Shown piece after piece: positions 48,835-59,800 of a stretch of 64,000 nucleotides of DNA. Below the pieces are notes generated by a model. It was not told the DNA's origin. It was given only the letters and a program-made list of their open reading frames with translations, and ran no database searches. This DNA is from Serratia ureilytica. Lineage in GTDB: Bacteria; Pseudomonadota; Gammaproteobacteria; Enterobacterales; Enterobacteriaceae. Numbering within the stretch: position 1 is the first letter of the stretch; each line of letters starts with the position of its first letter. The stretch spans positions 62,001 through 126,000 of the forward strand of contig NZ_JABXOF010000009.1 in NCBI RefSeq assembly GCF_013375155.1. The letters are read 5' to 3'. The position numbers and the translations under genes were made by a program.

Positions 48835-50857
48835 AATTCCCGCCTTTGGCCTTGGCCAGCTGGGCGCGGATATTGGCCAGATGGCTCTGCCCCTTCTGCA
48901 TCCGCTCCTGCGGGCTCACCACTTTGCGCTCGGTTTCCCACGCCAAATCGTCCTGCGGCAGCTCCAGCAGGAATCGGCTCGGCTCCGGCCGCACCAACTC
49001 ACCGTACTGACGGCGTTCGCGGCACAGGGTGAAGATCAGCTCTTTTTGCGCGCGGGTGATCCCCACATAGGCCAGACGCCGCTCTTCATCGACATTGTCT
49101 TCGTCGATGCTGCTCTGGTGCGGCAGCAGCCCCTCTTCCATGCCCACCAGGAACACGTAGGGGAACTCCAACCCTTTGGAAGCGTGCAGCGTCATCAGCT
49201 GCACCTGATCCAGCTCCTCTTCGCTTTCACCGCGCTCCATCATGTCGCGCAGGGTGAAGCGCGTCACGACCTGGGTCAGCGTCATCGGCTCGTCCAAATC
49301 GTTGCCTTCCAGCATCTCCGTCATCCAACCGAACAGCGTATTGACGTTCTTCATCCGCATTTCGGCGGCCTTCGGGCTGGTCGAGGTTTCAAACAGCCAG
49401 CTTTCATAATCCACGCCGCGGATCAGATCGCGCACCGCCGCCACCGGCTCACGCTCCGCCTGTTGGGCGATGCCGCCCAGCCAGTGGGTGAAGCGCTGGA
49501 GCGATTCCAGTCCGCGCCCGGTCAAGTGCTGGCTCAGCCCCAGATCGAAACTGGCGTGGAATAAACTCTTGTTGCGCTGGTTGGCCCATTCGCCGAGCTT
49601 CTGCAGCGTCGCCGGACCGATCTCGCGCTTGGGGGTATTGACGATGCGCAGGAAGGCGCTGTCGTCGTCCGGGTTGGTCAGCACGCGCAGGTAGGCCAGC
49701 AGATCCTTGATCTCGGGGCGAGAGAAGAACGACGTGCCGCCGGAAATCTTGTACGGGATGCGGTTCTGCATCAGCATCTTTTCAAACACCCGCGACTGGT
49801 GGTTGCCACGGTAGAGAATCGCATAGTCGCCGTAGTTGGTTTTTTTCACGAAGTGGTGGGCGATCAGTTCCCCCACCACGCGCTCGGCTTCGTGATCCTC
49901 GTTGTTGGCGGTCACCACCTTCAGCTCTTCGCCATACCCCAGCTCGGAAAACAGCCTTTTTTCAAACACGTGCGGGTTATTGGCGATCAGGATATTGGCC
50001 GCCTTTAAAATGCGCTCGCTGGAACGGTAGTTTTGCTCCAGCTTGATCACCTGCAGCGCCGGGAAATCTTCCTTCAGCAGCACCAGGTTCTGCGGCCGCG
50101 CGCCGCGCCAGGAGTAAATCGACTGGTCGTCGTCGCCCACCACGGTAAAGCGCGCGCGATGGCCCACCAGCAGCTTCACCAGCTCGTATTGGCTGGTGTT
50201 GGTATCCTGATACTCATCCACCAGCAGATAGCGGATGCGCTGCTGCCAGCGTTCACGCACCTCTTCGTTGCGTTGCAGCAGCAGCGTCGGCAACAGGATC
50301 AAATCGTCGAAGTCCAGTACGTTACACGCCCGCATATGGGCGTGGTAAAGACCGTAGCAATGGGCGAACAGCTTGTCGCGCTCCGAGCGCGCCAGCTCCG
50401 CCGCCCGCTGGGGATCGATCAGGTCGTTTTTCCAGTTGGAGATGGTCGAAATCAGCTGCGCCACCAGCGTCTTATCGCTTTCCAGCCACTTTTCGGTCAG
50501 CTCTTTCAACAGCGCCAGCTGATCCTGGTCGTCGAACAGCGAGAAGTTGGACTTCATGCCCAGCGCCACATATTCCCGCTTGATGATTTCCAGCCCCAGA
50601 GTGTGGAAGGTGGAAATCATCAGCCCGCGCGCCTCTTTGCGTCCCAGGGTTTGCGACACGCGCTCTTTCATCTCGCGCGCGGCTTTGTTGGTAAAAGTCA
50701 CGGCGGCGATGTGCCGCGCCTGATAGCCGCAGTGGTGGATCAGGTGGGCTATCTTGTTGGTGATAACGCGCGTCTTGCCGGAACCGGCACCGGCCAACAC
50801 CAGGCAGGGCCCGGTAACGAATTCGACGGCTTGTTGTTGGCTGGGGTTTAATCGCAT
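48833..50857 (-). CDS. rep: ATP-dependent DNA helicase Rep
   Basis: The 674-residue product matches Rep (673 in E. coli). It is an SF1A 3'-5' helicase like UvrD. Walker A AGAGSGKT is at residues 22-29, VDEYQDTN is motif II, and [11 protein letters not shown] is near motif VI. It clears proteins ahead of replication forks with the replisome. It is divergent from ppiC and convergent with gppA. Confidence 0.97.
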   Translation of the reverse strand: MRLNPSQQQAVEFVTGPCLVLAGAGSGKTRVITNKIAHLIHHCGYQARHIAAVTFTNKAAREMKERVSQTLGRKEARGLMISTFHTLGLEIIKREYVALGMKSNFSLFDDQDQLALLKELTEKWLESDKTLVAQLISTISNWKNDLIDPQRAAELARSERDKLFAHCYGLYHAHMRACNVLDFDDLILLPTLLLQRNEEVRERWQQRIRYLLVDEYQDTNTSQYELVKLLVGHRARFTVVGDDDQSIYSWRGARPQNLVLLKEDFPALQVIKLEQNYRSSERILKAANILIANNPHVFEKRLFSELGYGEELKVVTANNEDHEAERVVGELIAHHFVKKTNYGDYAILYRGNHQSRVFEKMLMQNRIPYKISGGTSFFSRPEIKDLLAYLRVLTNPDDDSAFLRIVNTPKREIGPATLQKLGEWANQRNKSLFHASFDLGLSQHLTGRGLESLQRFTHWLGGIAQQAEREPVAAVRDLIRGVDYESWLFETSTSPKAAEMRMKNVNTLFGWMTEMLEGNDLDEPMTLTQVVTRFTLRDMMERGESEEELDQVQLMTLHASKGLEFPYVFLVGMEEGLLPHQSSIDEDNVDEERRLAYVGITRAQKELIFTLCRERRQYGELVRPEPSRFLLELPQDDLAWETERKVVSPQERMQKGQSHLANIRAQLAKAKGGN

Positions 50858-50966
50858 GGCGCTGACTTGCTCGACTGTAAAACGTGGAAGGGAATTGTAG
50901 CAGAAAGCGCCGATGAGATTTAGCGGGTATAATCAGCGCAATTTTCGCATCGACAAAGGCAATACC

Positions 50967-51248
50967 ATGGCAAAAACGGCGTGCGCCCTGCACATTCTGG
51001 TAGACAATGAAAAGCTGGCCAACGAGCTGCTGGCCAAGCTGAAGCGCGGCGTCAGCTTCGACACGCTGGCGCGCAAATACTCGAGCTGCCCGTCAAAACG
51101 CAACGGCGGCTCGCTGGGCGAATTCAACAAAGGCGCAATGGTGCCTGCGTTCGATAAAGCGGTGTTCAGCATCCCGCTGCTCAAACCTTACGGCCCGGTC
51201 AAAACCCAGTTCGGTTACCATATCATCAAGGTGCTGTACCGCAACTGA
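50967..51248 (+). CDS. ppiC: Peptidyl-prolyl cis-trans isomerase C (parvulin)
   Basis: From the ATG at 50967 ([12 protein letters not shown]) the product has 93 residues, exactly the E. coli length; the open frame extends 18 codons upstream. It is a single-domain parvulin with the conserved [21 protein letters not shown] and terminal [13 protein letters not shown]. It is cytoplasmic. It is divergent from rep. In E. coli the next gene is ilvC, but here the convergent yhjJ follows, so the join is a synteny break. Confidence 0.96.
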   Translation: MAKTACALHILVDNEKLANELLAKLKRGVSFDTLARKYSSCPSKRNGGSLGEFNKGAMVPAFDKAVFSIPLLKPYGPVKTQFGYHIIKVLYRN

Positions 51249-51264
51249 GGGGGCCTGAGCCCCC
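51249..51264. terminator. Hairpin between ppiC and yhjJ
   Basis: GGGGGC (51249-51254) pairs with GCCCCC (51259-51264) around CTGA, immediately after the ppiC stop. There is no T-run, so it may be a weak bidirectional terminator. Confidence 0.45.
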
Positions 51265-51273
51265 TGCCACGAA

Positions 51274-52779
51274 TTACTGCGCGCCAGCGGCGTCCGTCGC
51301 CGGCGAAGCGACTGCGGTGTCCGCCGGTTTGGCTTCTTCCGTCACCACCGCCGGCGGCGGCATCATGATGCCGTTATAGGTATCCTGCAGCTGCTTCATG
51401 CTCATTTCCGGCTCGCCCTTCGGCTGCATCAGCACCAACGTCGCGTCCTGAGACAACTGCAGCTTCAGCGCCTGATTCAGCGTCTCCAGCGTCAGGCTGG
51501 ACAGGAACTCCTGGCGCAACTTCTGGTACAGCTCCGGCGCGATATCCACCACCCCGCTCTGCTGCGACCGCAGACGCTGGCTCATCAGCACGTCGGTGTC
51601 GGTACGGGCGTAGGTCGCGAACAGCTTGCTCAGCTGATCGTTTTTCTGCGCCAGCAGCGCATCGAATTCCTCTTTCGACAGGCCGTTGTCCCGCACGTTG
51701 GCCAGTTCGCGGGCAATGAAGCCCAGGCTGCCGTTCAGGTTGTTGTTCGGCGTATCCAGGTGGATGGCGCACTGCCCGCGCTGGTACTGCACGCGGCAGT
51801 CAAAGCCCAAATGCAGGTTTTTCTGGTCGCTTTTTTCCAGCGTCTGCTGGAGGTGCCAGAACAACGCCTCGCGGGCGAGATCGCCACGCCAGTAGCGCAG
51901 CAGGCTTTGCGAATCGCGAATCGGGTGCCACGGCGAATCCCACATGATCGACAGCGTATCCTGCTTCACCTGCTCGCTGATCAGGCTCACCGGCTGCTGC
52001 GGCAGCGGCGTCAGGGTCGGCATCGGAGCCGGGGTTTCACGTTTGCCCTGCAGCGGCGAGAAAGCCTTGTTGATCTGCTCGCCCAGGCTGCGGCTGTCAA
52101 CCTTGCCGACCACGAACAGCGTCATGGCGTCCGGTGTGTACCACTGCTGATAGAATTTCTTCAACTGCTCAAGGTTGACCGGCCGTTTCGCCGGCTGCGC
52201 CGGATCGTGCGCCAGCAGCGTCGAGCCTTTCAGGCGGTAACGCCACCAGGCGTCTTTGGTATTGGGTGGGAAAGTGCCGACCGGATTGATGCTGGAATTC
52301 ATCACCGCGTGCACCGTGTGCTCGTCGATCGCCAGTTTGCCGGTCGTGTCCGCCAGCCAGGCCAGCGCTTCTTTCAGCAGATCGGGCCGGTTGTTCGGCA
52401 AGCTGAGGTTATACATGGTGAAATCGTACGAGATGATAGCCGGCGGCAGCGGCCGCTCGTTATCTACGCTCTGCTGCCACAGCGCCCGCAGCTGCGGCGC
52501 CGTGAAGCTTTCGCTGCGCGTCAACGCCAGCCGCGGCAGCAGGTGGGCAAAGCCGGTCTGCTGCGAAGACTCCACCAAAGAGCCGGTATTGACGATCAGC
52601 CGCAGTTCCACGCGGTCGCTCGGCCGCTGCGGCGTATCGAGAATCTGCCATGAAAACCCGTTGGCCAGCGCCCCCTGCTGCCAGGCAGGATCGGGTTGTA
52701 GTGCTTCAGCCTGCACGCTGCCACTGGCTGCCGCCAGTAGCAGCCCACCAACTATAAGATGAATTCTGGTGCCCTGCAT
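51274..52779 (-). CDS. yhjJ: Periplasmic M16-like protein YhjJ (zinc site lost)
   Basis: The 501-residue product matches YhjJ (498 in E. coli). Residues 1-24 form a signal peptide ending VQA. The body is an M16 (insulinase/pitrilysin) domain pair: DRVELRLIVNTGSLVESSQQTGF in the first, and WYTPDAMTLFVVGKVD in the middle. The active-site HXXEH motif is replaced by HLLPR, so it should not be a zinc protease. The tail is a low-complexity Ala/Pro/Thr stretch. It neighbours dctA as in E. coli, but its function is unknown. Confidence 0.93.
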   Translation of the reverse strand: MQGTRIHLIVGGLLLAAASGSVQAEALQPDPAWQQGALANGFSWQILDTPQRPSDRVELRLIVNTGSLVESSQQTGFAHLLPRLALTRSESFTAPQLRALWQQSVDNERPLPPAIISYDFTMYNLSLPNNRPDLLKEALAWLADTTGKLAIDEHTVHAVMNSSINPVGTFPPNTKDAWWRYRLKGSTLLAHDPAQPAKRPVNLEQLKKFYQQWYTPDAMTLFVVGKVDSRSLGEQINKAFSPLQGKRETPAPMPTLTPLPQQPVSLISEQVKQDTLSIMWDSPWHPIRDSQSLLRYWRGDLAREALFWHLQQTLEKSDQKNLHLGFDCRVQYQRGQCAIHLDTPNNNLNGSLGFIARELANVRDNGLSKEEFDALLAQKNDQLSKLFATYARTDTDVLMSQRLRSQQSGVVDIAPELYQKLRQEFLSSLTLETLNQALKLQLSQDATLVLMQPKGEPEMSMKQLQDTYNGIMMPPPAVVTEEAKPADTAVASPATDAAGAQ

Positions 52780-53000
52780 GTGAACCCCTACTTAATGACT
52801 ATCCAATTTCTTATGCAAATGCGTGTATTCCATTCAATGGAATCATAAAAATACGCCCTGAGTTTCACGGTGGGGCGGAAAGCAGAAAGTGTACCATCGT
52901 GTTAGACCGCGCGCCTTTGCGGATGTCACTCATTAGAGTGAAAAATAATAGATTGCGGGGTTTTTAATGCAAAAAATCGTTACGAGGCAGGGGAAGAAGC

Positions 53001-53026
53001 TCACCGGCCGCGGATGCGGCCGGTGA
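53001..53026 (-). terminator. Hairpin after dctA
   Basis: TCACCGGCCGC (53001-53011) pairs perfectly with GCGGCCGGTGA (53016-53026) around GGAT. The minus-strand continuation is only moderately T-rich (CTTCTTCC), so the hairpin is strong but the U-tract is weak. Confidence 0.6.
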
Positions 53027-53039
53027 TTTACCGCCGAAA

Positions 53040-54326
53040 TCAGGCGGAAGGCAGCGTTTTGTCCGCGCCGGTATTTTTGTTGTTCAGGGTGTCTTTCAGC
53101 TGCTTCTCATCCAGCTGATTACACCATTTGGCCACGACCACGGTCGCCACGCCATTGCCCACCAGGTTGGTCAGCGCGCGAGCTTCCGACATAAAGCGGT
53201 CGATGCCGAGGATCAGCGCCAGGCCGGCCAGCGGCAGGTGGCCCACGGCGGAGATGGTGGCGGCCAACACGATAAAGCCGCTGCCGGTCACGCCCGCCGC
53301 CCCTTTGGAGGAGAGCAGCAACACCACCAGCAGGGTAATCTGATGCATGATATCCATGTGGGTGTTGGTCGCCTGAGCGATAAACACCGCGGCCATGGTC
53401 AGGTAGATAGAGGTGCCGTCCAGGTTGAAGGAGTATCCGGTCGGGATCACCAGACCCACCACCGATTTCTTGCAGCCCAACTTCTCCATTTTATCCAGCA
53501 TGCGCGGCAGCGCGGATTCAGACGACGAGGTCCCCAGCACGATCAGCAGCTCTTCTTTGATGTAGTTGACAAATTTGAAGATGCTGAAGCCGTTGGCGCG
53601 GGCGATGCTGCCCAACACCACCACCACGAACAGGATGCAGGTGATATAGAAGCACACGATCAGCTGGCCGAGTTGCACCAGCGTGCCGACGCCGTATTTA
53701 CCGATGGTAAACGCCATGGCGCCGAAGGCCCCCAGCGGCGCCAGGCGCATGATCATGTTGATGATGCCGAAAATCACCCGCGAGAAGCTGTCGATCACGT
53801 TGTAGATCAGCTGCCCTTTGTCGCCCAGACGATGCAGGGCGAAGCCGAACAGCACCGCGAACAGCAGCACCTGAAGAATGTTGCCGCTGGCGAACGCGCC
53901 GATCACGCTGCCGGGGATGATGTCCAGCAGGAACGGAATGATGCCCTGCTGCTGCGCTTGCTCGGCGTAGATCGCCACCGCTTTGGCGTCCAGCGTACCG
54001 GGATCGACGTTCATGCCGGCGCCCGGTTGCACCAGGTTGACGATCACCAGGCCGATAATCAGCGCGAGGGTGCTGACGATTTCAAAATACAGCAGCGCGA
54101 TGGCGCCGGTGCGCCCCACCGCCTTCATGCTTTCCATGCCGGCGATGCCGGTCACCACGGTGCAGAAAATCACCGGGGCGATAATCATCTTGATCAGCTT
54201 GACGAAGCCATCGCCCAAGGGTTTCATCTGGGCGCCGAGGTCAGGGTAGAAGTGGCCAAGCAGGATACCCAGCGTGATCGCCGTCAGCACCTGAAAATAG
54301 AGGCTCTTAAAAATTGTTGTTTTCAT
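53040..54326 (-). CDS. dctA: C4-dicarboxylate transporter DctA
   Basis: The 428-residue product equals E. coli DctA. It belongs to the DAACS family of proton/sodium-driven symporters. The serine-rich signature [13 protein letters not shown] near residue 273 and the substrate motif near [12 protein letters not shown] are visible. It imports succinate, fumarate, malate and aspartate in aerobic growth. It lies between yhjJ and hmsP, with a strong hairpin after the gene. Confidence 0.97.
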   Translation of the reverse strand: MKTTIFKSLYFQVLTAITLGILLGHFYPDLGAQMKPLGDGFVKLIKMIIAPVIFCTVVTGIAGMESMKAVGRTGAIALLYFEIVSTLALIIGLVIVNLVQPGAGMNVDPGTLDAKAVAIYAEQAQQQGIIPFLLDIIPGSVIGAFASGNILQVLLFAVLFGFALHRLGDKGQLIYNVIDSFSRVIFGIINMIMRLAPLGAFGAMAFTIGKYGVGTLVQLGQLIVCFYITCILFVVVVLGSIARANGFSIFKFVNYIKEELLIVLGTSSSESALPRMLDKMEKLGCKKSVVGLVIPTGYSFNLDGTSIYLTMAAVFIAQATNTHMDIMHQITLLVVLLLSSKGAAGVTGSGFIVLAATISAVGHLPLAGLALILGIDRFMSEARALTNLVGNGVATVVVAKWCNQLDEKQLKDTLNNKNTGADKTLPSA

Positions 54327-54599
54327 ATGAACATCCTATGGGGGGAAGACACGCACCAGGCGGCAGTCTAAAAATCCAGCCTGTTCATTGCTTGCGCGGA
54401 AAATAACACCCACTTAACAACATGGAAATAATTTGTTGCACCCACCCCTCAGGGTTGATGTGAATTTAAGAGCTGAAACGCGTCAGTCCGGGTGCAAAGC
54501 TGAAAATTGCGTAAGCCTTTGTTTGCACTAACGCAAAAGAGGTATGAGGGGAATAGCGATTTTCGGACGGGGAAAAGTACCGGAAAGGTATCGCGACGC
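54327..54599. promoter_or_regulatory. dctA upstream region
   Basis: The 273 bases between hmsP and dctA should contain the dctA promoter. One good CRP half-site (TCACAT on the minus strand) lies near 54461 with a poor second half (CTCTT at -6), so CRP control is possible but not shown. No other gene was seen. Confidence 0.4.
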
Positions 54600-56606
54600 T
54601 CACCGCGCCGCGCGGCAAAACTCGGCTTCGAACGCTTCGCGCGGCAGCGGCCGGGCGAACAGGAATCCCTGCCCACTGCGAATGCCGTGCTGCAGCAGCC
54701 AGTCGCGCTGTTCGGCGTTTTCCACGCCTTCGGCCATCACCGGCAACGCCAGCACTTCAGAGATCGAACTGACGATGCGCACCATCGCATCGTCGGCCGG
54801 CAGCCCCTGAATGAAACTGCGGTCGATCTTAATCAAATCGATCGGCAGGGATTTCAACCGGTTCAGGTACTCCAGGCTGGAGTAGCCCATGCCGAAGTCG
54901 TCCAGCGCGATCGACAGCCCCAGGTCGTGCAGCTCGCGCAGCAGCGCCAGCGCGCGGTCGAGATCGTCGATGCGTACCGTCTCGGTGATCTCCAGCAGCA
55001 GCTTGCGCGGATCGATTCGATACTGCGCCAGCAGATTTTTCAGATGCGGAACAAACGCCTCGTCCTGCATCTGAATGCCGGAAACGTTAACCGCCAGCGG
55101 CAGCGCAATGCCGCGCTGCTGCCAGTCCGCCAGGATACGGCAGGACTCTTCCAGCACCCAGTTGCCGAGCGGCACAATCACGCCCAGCTCTTCCGCGAGC
55201 GGAATGACGTCGGCCGGCAGGGTATAGCTGCCGTCGTACTGCTGCCAGCGCAGCAACGCTTCTGCGCCGATCACCTCGTTGGACTGCATGTCGATCTGTG
55301 GCTGCAGGAACAGCGTGAAATGCCGCTGCTCAATGCCGTGCAGGATCTCGCTCTCCTGCGTCAATCGCTTCTGCGTGCGCTCCGTCAGGCTGGGTTCGAA
55401 GAACAGGATCTGATTTTTCCCTTCGCGATGCGCGGACATCATCGCCGAGGTGGCGCTGCGCAGCAGCTGTTCCGCGCTCTCCCCCTGATTGAGGTAGTGG
55501 GCGATGCCGATGCTGGCGTTGGGCCGCAGCGCCAGGCCTTCCAGCGTCAACGGCGCGTTGATCTCCGCCATTATGCGCCGCGCCAGCTGCATGGCGTGGA
55601 ACGGCCGCTCGATGCCCTTGGCCAGAATGGCGAATTCGGTATTGCTCAGCTGCGCCAACACGCCGTTTTCGTCGATGCAGCCGCGCAGCTTCTTCGCCAG
55701 CGCCAGCAGCAGCGCTTCGCGCATCGCCGGGCTCATCACGCCAGACGCTTCATGCAGCGTCTCGATGCCGATCACCAGCAGGTTAAAACGCTCAGGGCGC
55801 AGACTGGAGGCGATATGCTGTTCCAGCAACGCGTTCAGCAAGGCCGGGTTCGGCAGTTCGGTCACCGGGTGGCGGGTGCTCAGGCGGCTCATGTCGGCAT
55901 GCGCCTTGGCCAGCGTCTGTTGATTGCGGTTGTAATTGCGCACCAGCAGGCCGAGCTCATCATCCTGGTGCAGCGCCGGCAGCATCAGTTGATGATAGGG
56001 CGCTTCGTCCTGCGAGATGTTCTCCAGCTCTTTGGCCATCGCGCGCAGCGGATGCACCATCAGCCGGTTCATGCACCAGGTGATGGACACCGACAGGATC
56101 AGCGCCAGCAGCAGGTAGGTCGACAGCATGGTCGACAAAATGCTGAGGATAAACTGGTACATGCGGAACGAATCGGCCTGCAGCACCAGGTAGGCCAGCG
56201 GCTGCTGGTTGGCCGGCACCCGTTCCAGCGAATAGAGCGGCACGGAAATTTGGATAGGCAGCTCAAACAGCCGGGCGATCAGCGTCGGCACCGGCCGCTC
56301 CGGCGGGAAATTGGCGTGCAGCGCCTGAAACTCGTTCGGCAAGACGATATCCGCCCGGCTCAGAATGCCGACCGGCAACAGCGTATTCAGCACCTTTTTG
56401 GCTTCCGGCACGTCCATGCGCAGCACCGCCTCCGCCAGCGGCTGGCGCACGGAGTGGGCGATATTCTCCAGTTGCTGGGCGTAGTCATCCCTGCGCTGCT
56501 GCACAAAGTGGAATAACTGGATCACGATAAAGATGCAGATCGTAACCAGCGCCACGCCGGACACTGTCGCCATCTGCTTAATCGTTAACGAACGCCTGAC
56601 CCGCAA
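54600..56606 (-). CDS. hmsP: Cyclic-di-GMP phosphodiesterase HmsP (PdeK-like)
   Basis: From the TTG at 56606 (MRVRRSLTIKQMATVSG, behind a GGAG) the product has 668 residues, close to HmsP of Yersinia. The frame is open upstream into a terminator, so the longer start is unlikely. Order: N-terminal membrane helix, sensory region, second helix, HAMP-like linker, GGDEF-like domain with SNTEF at the signature, then an EAL domain with EALLRWQQ, ITETVRIDD and DDFGMGYSSL. The first domain is a degenerate cyclase and the EAL domain should degrade c-di-GMP. It follows the bcs operon, whose product it would restrain. Confidence 0.92.
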   Translation of the reverse strand: MRVRRSLTIKQMATVSGVALVTICIFIVIQLFHFVQQRRDDYAQQLENIAHSVRQPLAEAVLRMDVPEAKKVLNTLLPVGILSRADIVLPNEFQALHANFPPERPVPTLIARLFELPIQISVPLYSLERVPANQQPLAYLVLQADSFRMYQFILSILSTMLSTYLLLALILSVSITWCMNRLMVHPLRAMAKELENISQDEAPYHQLMLPALHQDDELGLLVRNYNRNQQTLAKAHADMSRLSTRHPVTELPNPALLNALLEQHIASSLRPERFNLLVIGIETLHEASGVMSPAMREALLLALAKKLRGCIDENGVLAQLSNTEFAILAKGIERPFHAMQLARRIMAEINAPLTLEGLALRPNASIGIAHYLNQGESAEQLLRSATSAMMSAHREGKNQILFFEPSLTERTQKRLTQESEILHGIEQRHFTLFLQPQIDMQSNEVIGAEALLRWQQYDGSYTLPADVIPLAEELGVIVPLGNWVLEESCRILADWQQRGIALPLAVNVSGIQMQDEAFVPHLKNLLAQYRIDPRKLLLEITETVRIDDLDRALALLRELHDLGLSIALDDFGMGYSSLEYLNRLKSLPIDLIKIDRSFIQGLPADDAMVRIVSSISEVLALPVMAEGVENAEQRDWLLQHGIRSGQGFLFARPLPREAFEAEFCRAAR

Positions 56607-56635
56607 ACCTGCTCTCCGTGAAATCGGGCTGAAAC

Positions 56636-56665
56636 AAAAAAGGGGGCTGACTCTCACCCGCCCCC
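56636..56665 (-). terminator. Terminator between bcsC and hmsP
   Basis: GGGGGC (56642-56647) pairs with GCCCCC (56660-56665) around a 12-base loop, and six T residues follow on the minus strand. It separates bcsC from hmsP and overlaps the 5' part of the open frame upstream of the chosen hmsP start. Confidence 0.75.
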
Positions 56666-56836
56666 TCGAACCGGGCTGAGTATACTCGATCATCGGCTGT
56701 TTTTATCTGGCTATGCCGCAGGCAAAACCAAGAAAATCGCGGGTTTCAGTCTTTTCCTAAAGCGAACAAACGCGACCCGCACACAGGGTAACAAAACTCC
56801 CCGGCGTCCGACACTCCGAATCTTTCCCCCTTCCGG

Positions 56837-59800
56837 CTACTTGAAGTCGGCGTAAGGCGTCAGCGGCTGCGGCGGCAAATCGAGATCCCCTTGCCAGCCG
56901 GCCAGGGAATAACGCAGATAAATCAACGCGTGGCTCGGCGTATAGTCCTTCGCCTGTTGAATGTCGATGCCGGCGCCGAGCGTCCAGTGCGAACTGAGAC
57001 GGCGTTCGACGATCGCCCGCAGGGTATAACCGACGCCGCTCGAGGCGCTGCCGTCCTCGACGGCGAACTTATCGGGCAACGAATCCGGGATCAGTCCCTG
57101 CAGCGGATAACGGCGCTGGCTGTCGGTTTTGGAATGGGACAGCGAAACCGAACCGCCCAGCTCCCACGACCAGTTCTCGGTGCGCTGACGGTAGTTGACC
57201 GGCAGCGACAGCGACAGATATTGCTGCGGGCTGTAATAGCCGCCCTGCCCCAGCGAATAGCCGCTCAAATCCTTCTGGTAGTGCCACAGCATGGTATTGA
57301 GCCCAACGCTCAGGCGGCGATTGTCTTCGTTGATCAGCTTGTAGTAGTAACCGGCCATCAACCGCTGCCGCTGGTTGTCCGCCACGTTCTTGCCGGTGAG
57401 CTGGTGCGCGCTGAGATCGGCCCACACGCCGTTCGCCTCGCCGCGATCGTAGCTGGCGCTCAGACTGACGCCGGTGGCGCGCACGCCGCCCCAGGTAGTG
57501 CCGGTATTCGGATCCTTGGCGCCGCCAAACGCCAGCAGCGAGCTGGAGATCGGCCGCCGCGAGGCCGCCAGCGTCCAGCCGATGTGGTTCCAGTCGCCGC
57601 TGTAGGCCAGGCCGCCGGTCCAGTCGACCACCTCAAAGCCCATCGGCGTCGTGCCGATGTCGGCGGCCCAGCGATCGTTTTTCCAGCCGGCCGCCACGCT
57701 GGTGCCGGTGGTTTTCTGGTGTTCATCGCCGCGGCACCCTTGCGTGTTGCAGGTGCCGAAGGTTTCGTAGTACTTGCCGCTGCCGTCGGTCGAGAAGCGG
57801 CCGGCATCCAGCTGCACGGTGTCGGTACGCAAAAAGGCGCGCCCGTCATACAGCGGCATGTCCACCTGCAGCATGGTGTCGTGCGCGTTGAAGTCGGAAA
57901 TGCCGCCGGTGCCGCTCGAGCGCCAGTAATCGTGATCGAGCGTGACGTTCACGTCTTGCTGTCGATACAGATCCGCGGCGTCGGAGCGGATGCCGCGTTT
58001 CAGCCAGTCGTCGCTCGGATTATTGCGCGTCAAATAGGTGTAGCCGTCATTATCCTGCGGCAGCGTAGGCGTGATGCCGCCGGCCACCATCGCCTGGCGG
58101 TAATCCTGCTGCGCCCGCTCCGGCTGTTGCTGAGCCCGCTCCAGGCGGGCGGCGTCGCGGTAGATCAGCGCTTTGGTCTGCCCGATGGGTTCTGGAGCCG
58201 CCGCCGTTTTCAGCCGGCCGAAGAGCGCGTCGGCCTGCTGCGCATCGCCGACCGCGCCCCAGGCATTGGCGACCCGCCGTTGGCTGTTGAGCGAAGCGTC
58301 TTGCGGCTGCGGTTCGGTTTTCAGCCGCTGGCGCGCCGCGTCCAGATCCCCCTGCGCCACATAGGCTTCGATCTCGCCCAGTTGCGCATCCGGGTTGTTC
58401 GGTTCACGACGTTTCACCCGCTGATAGTCGTCCAGCGCCGCCGCATACTCCCCGCGCGCCAGCGCCCACTCGGCGAGCAGCAAATCGATGCGCGTGTCCG
58501 CCGGCTGCCGGCGCAGATAGGCTTCCGCCGCCGGTTCGTCACCGGCCGCCCGCAGCCCTTCGGCATGCGCGATCGTCGCCTGCATTTTCAGCCGCTGCGC
58601 CAGTTCGCGCATGTTGTCGTTCCACTGCGCCGCCGGCAGCGTATTGAGCTGCGCCAGCGCCTGCCTGTCGCGATCGCTGCCGGAAAGATAGAGCGCATAG
58701 GCGTAGGTCAGCTGCGGATTGGCGTGCTGGCGCTGCGCCAGCTGCCGGAATAAGGCGTCCGCCTGTTGCGGCTGCCCGGCCTGACGCAGCGCCTGGGCAT
58801 AGCGATAGGTCAGCCAGACATCGTCGGGCGCCATCGGCTGGGCGCGCCGATAGATTTCCGCCGCCTGCTGCCACTGTTGCTGCTGCGCCAGCGTCTCCGC
58901 CTGCTGTTTCAACCTGTCGAGCCGCAGCCCATCGAGAGTGCTGCGCAGCTTGGCCTGCTGGCTGCGCGGCAGGCCGTCAAGGTAGGCCAGCGCTTTTTCC
59001 GGCGACTGGCGTTGATAGATATTCACCAGGCCGCGCAGGGCGCTGCCGTTGCCGGGATCGCGCCGCAACGCCTGCTGATAAAACCCTTCCGCCGCGGCGT
59101 CATCCTTGCTCGCCACCGCCACATCGCCCAGGCCGATAAACGCGTCGCCGTTGCTGTCGTCGAGCTGGCGCGCCTGTTGATATTTCTGCCGAGCCAGCGC
59201 GAGATTGCCGGCCTTGAGCGCTTTGTCGCCCTCGTCGATCGCCAGCCAGTAGCCGGTGCTCTTAATCAGGCTCTGCCATTTGCCGCTGCCGTAGCCATTC
59301 TTGTCGGCCGCCAGCGCCTGGCGAAACAGCTTCAGCGCCTGCGGGCGGTCACCGGCGCGTGAATAGGCCTGGCCGAGCGCGCCCAGCACCTCGGCGTCGT
59401 TCGGCGTCGCCGCCAACGCCTTTTGCAACTCAGGAATGGCCGCCCGGCTGCCGCCTTTATCCACCTGTGCTAGGCCGCGCACCCTCGCCTGATAAGCCGG
59501 ATCGGCCAACAGTTTCTGCTGTCTGGCCAGCTCTTCACGGGCGCTGGTCGCCTGATCGCCGGTGTCGAACACGCCGAGGAAACGGTTGAGCGCCGCTACG
59601 CTCTGCGCGCTGACCGGCATCGCTTTGACCTTGTCCAGCCACAGATCGGCGGCATCGCCGCGCCCGGCCGGATCGGCGGCGATCTTCTGCAGCAGTTCAT
59701 AGGCCTGCGCGTCCTGATTCTGGCTGAACAGCATGCGCGCCAGCGACATGCGCAGCGCCGCGTTGCCGGAATATTGCTGATCCAGCGCCTGCAGCTGCTT

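Noticed and set aside
54507-56516. 669-residue plus-strand ORF opposite hmsP
   Set aside because: Antisense shadow of the phosphodiesterase gene; no domain recognised.
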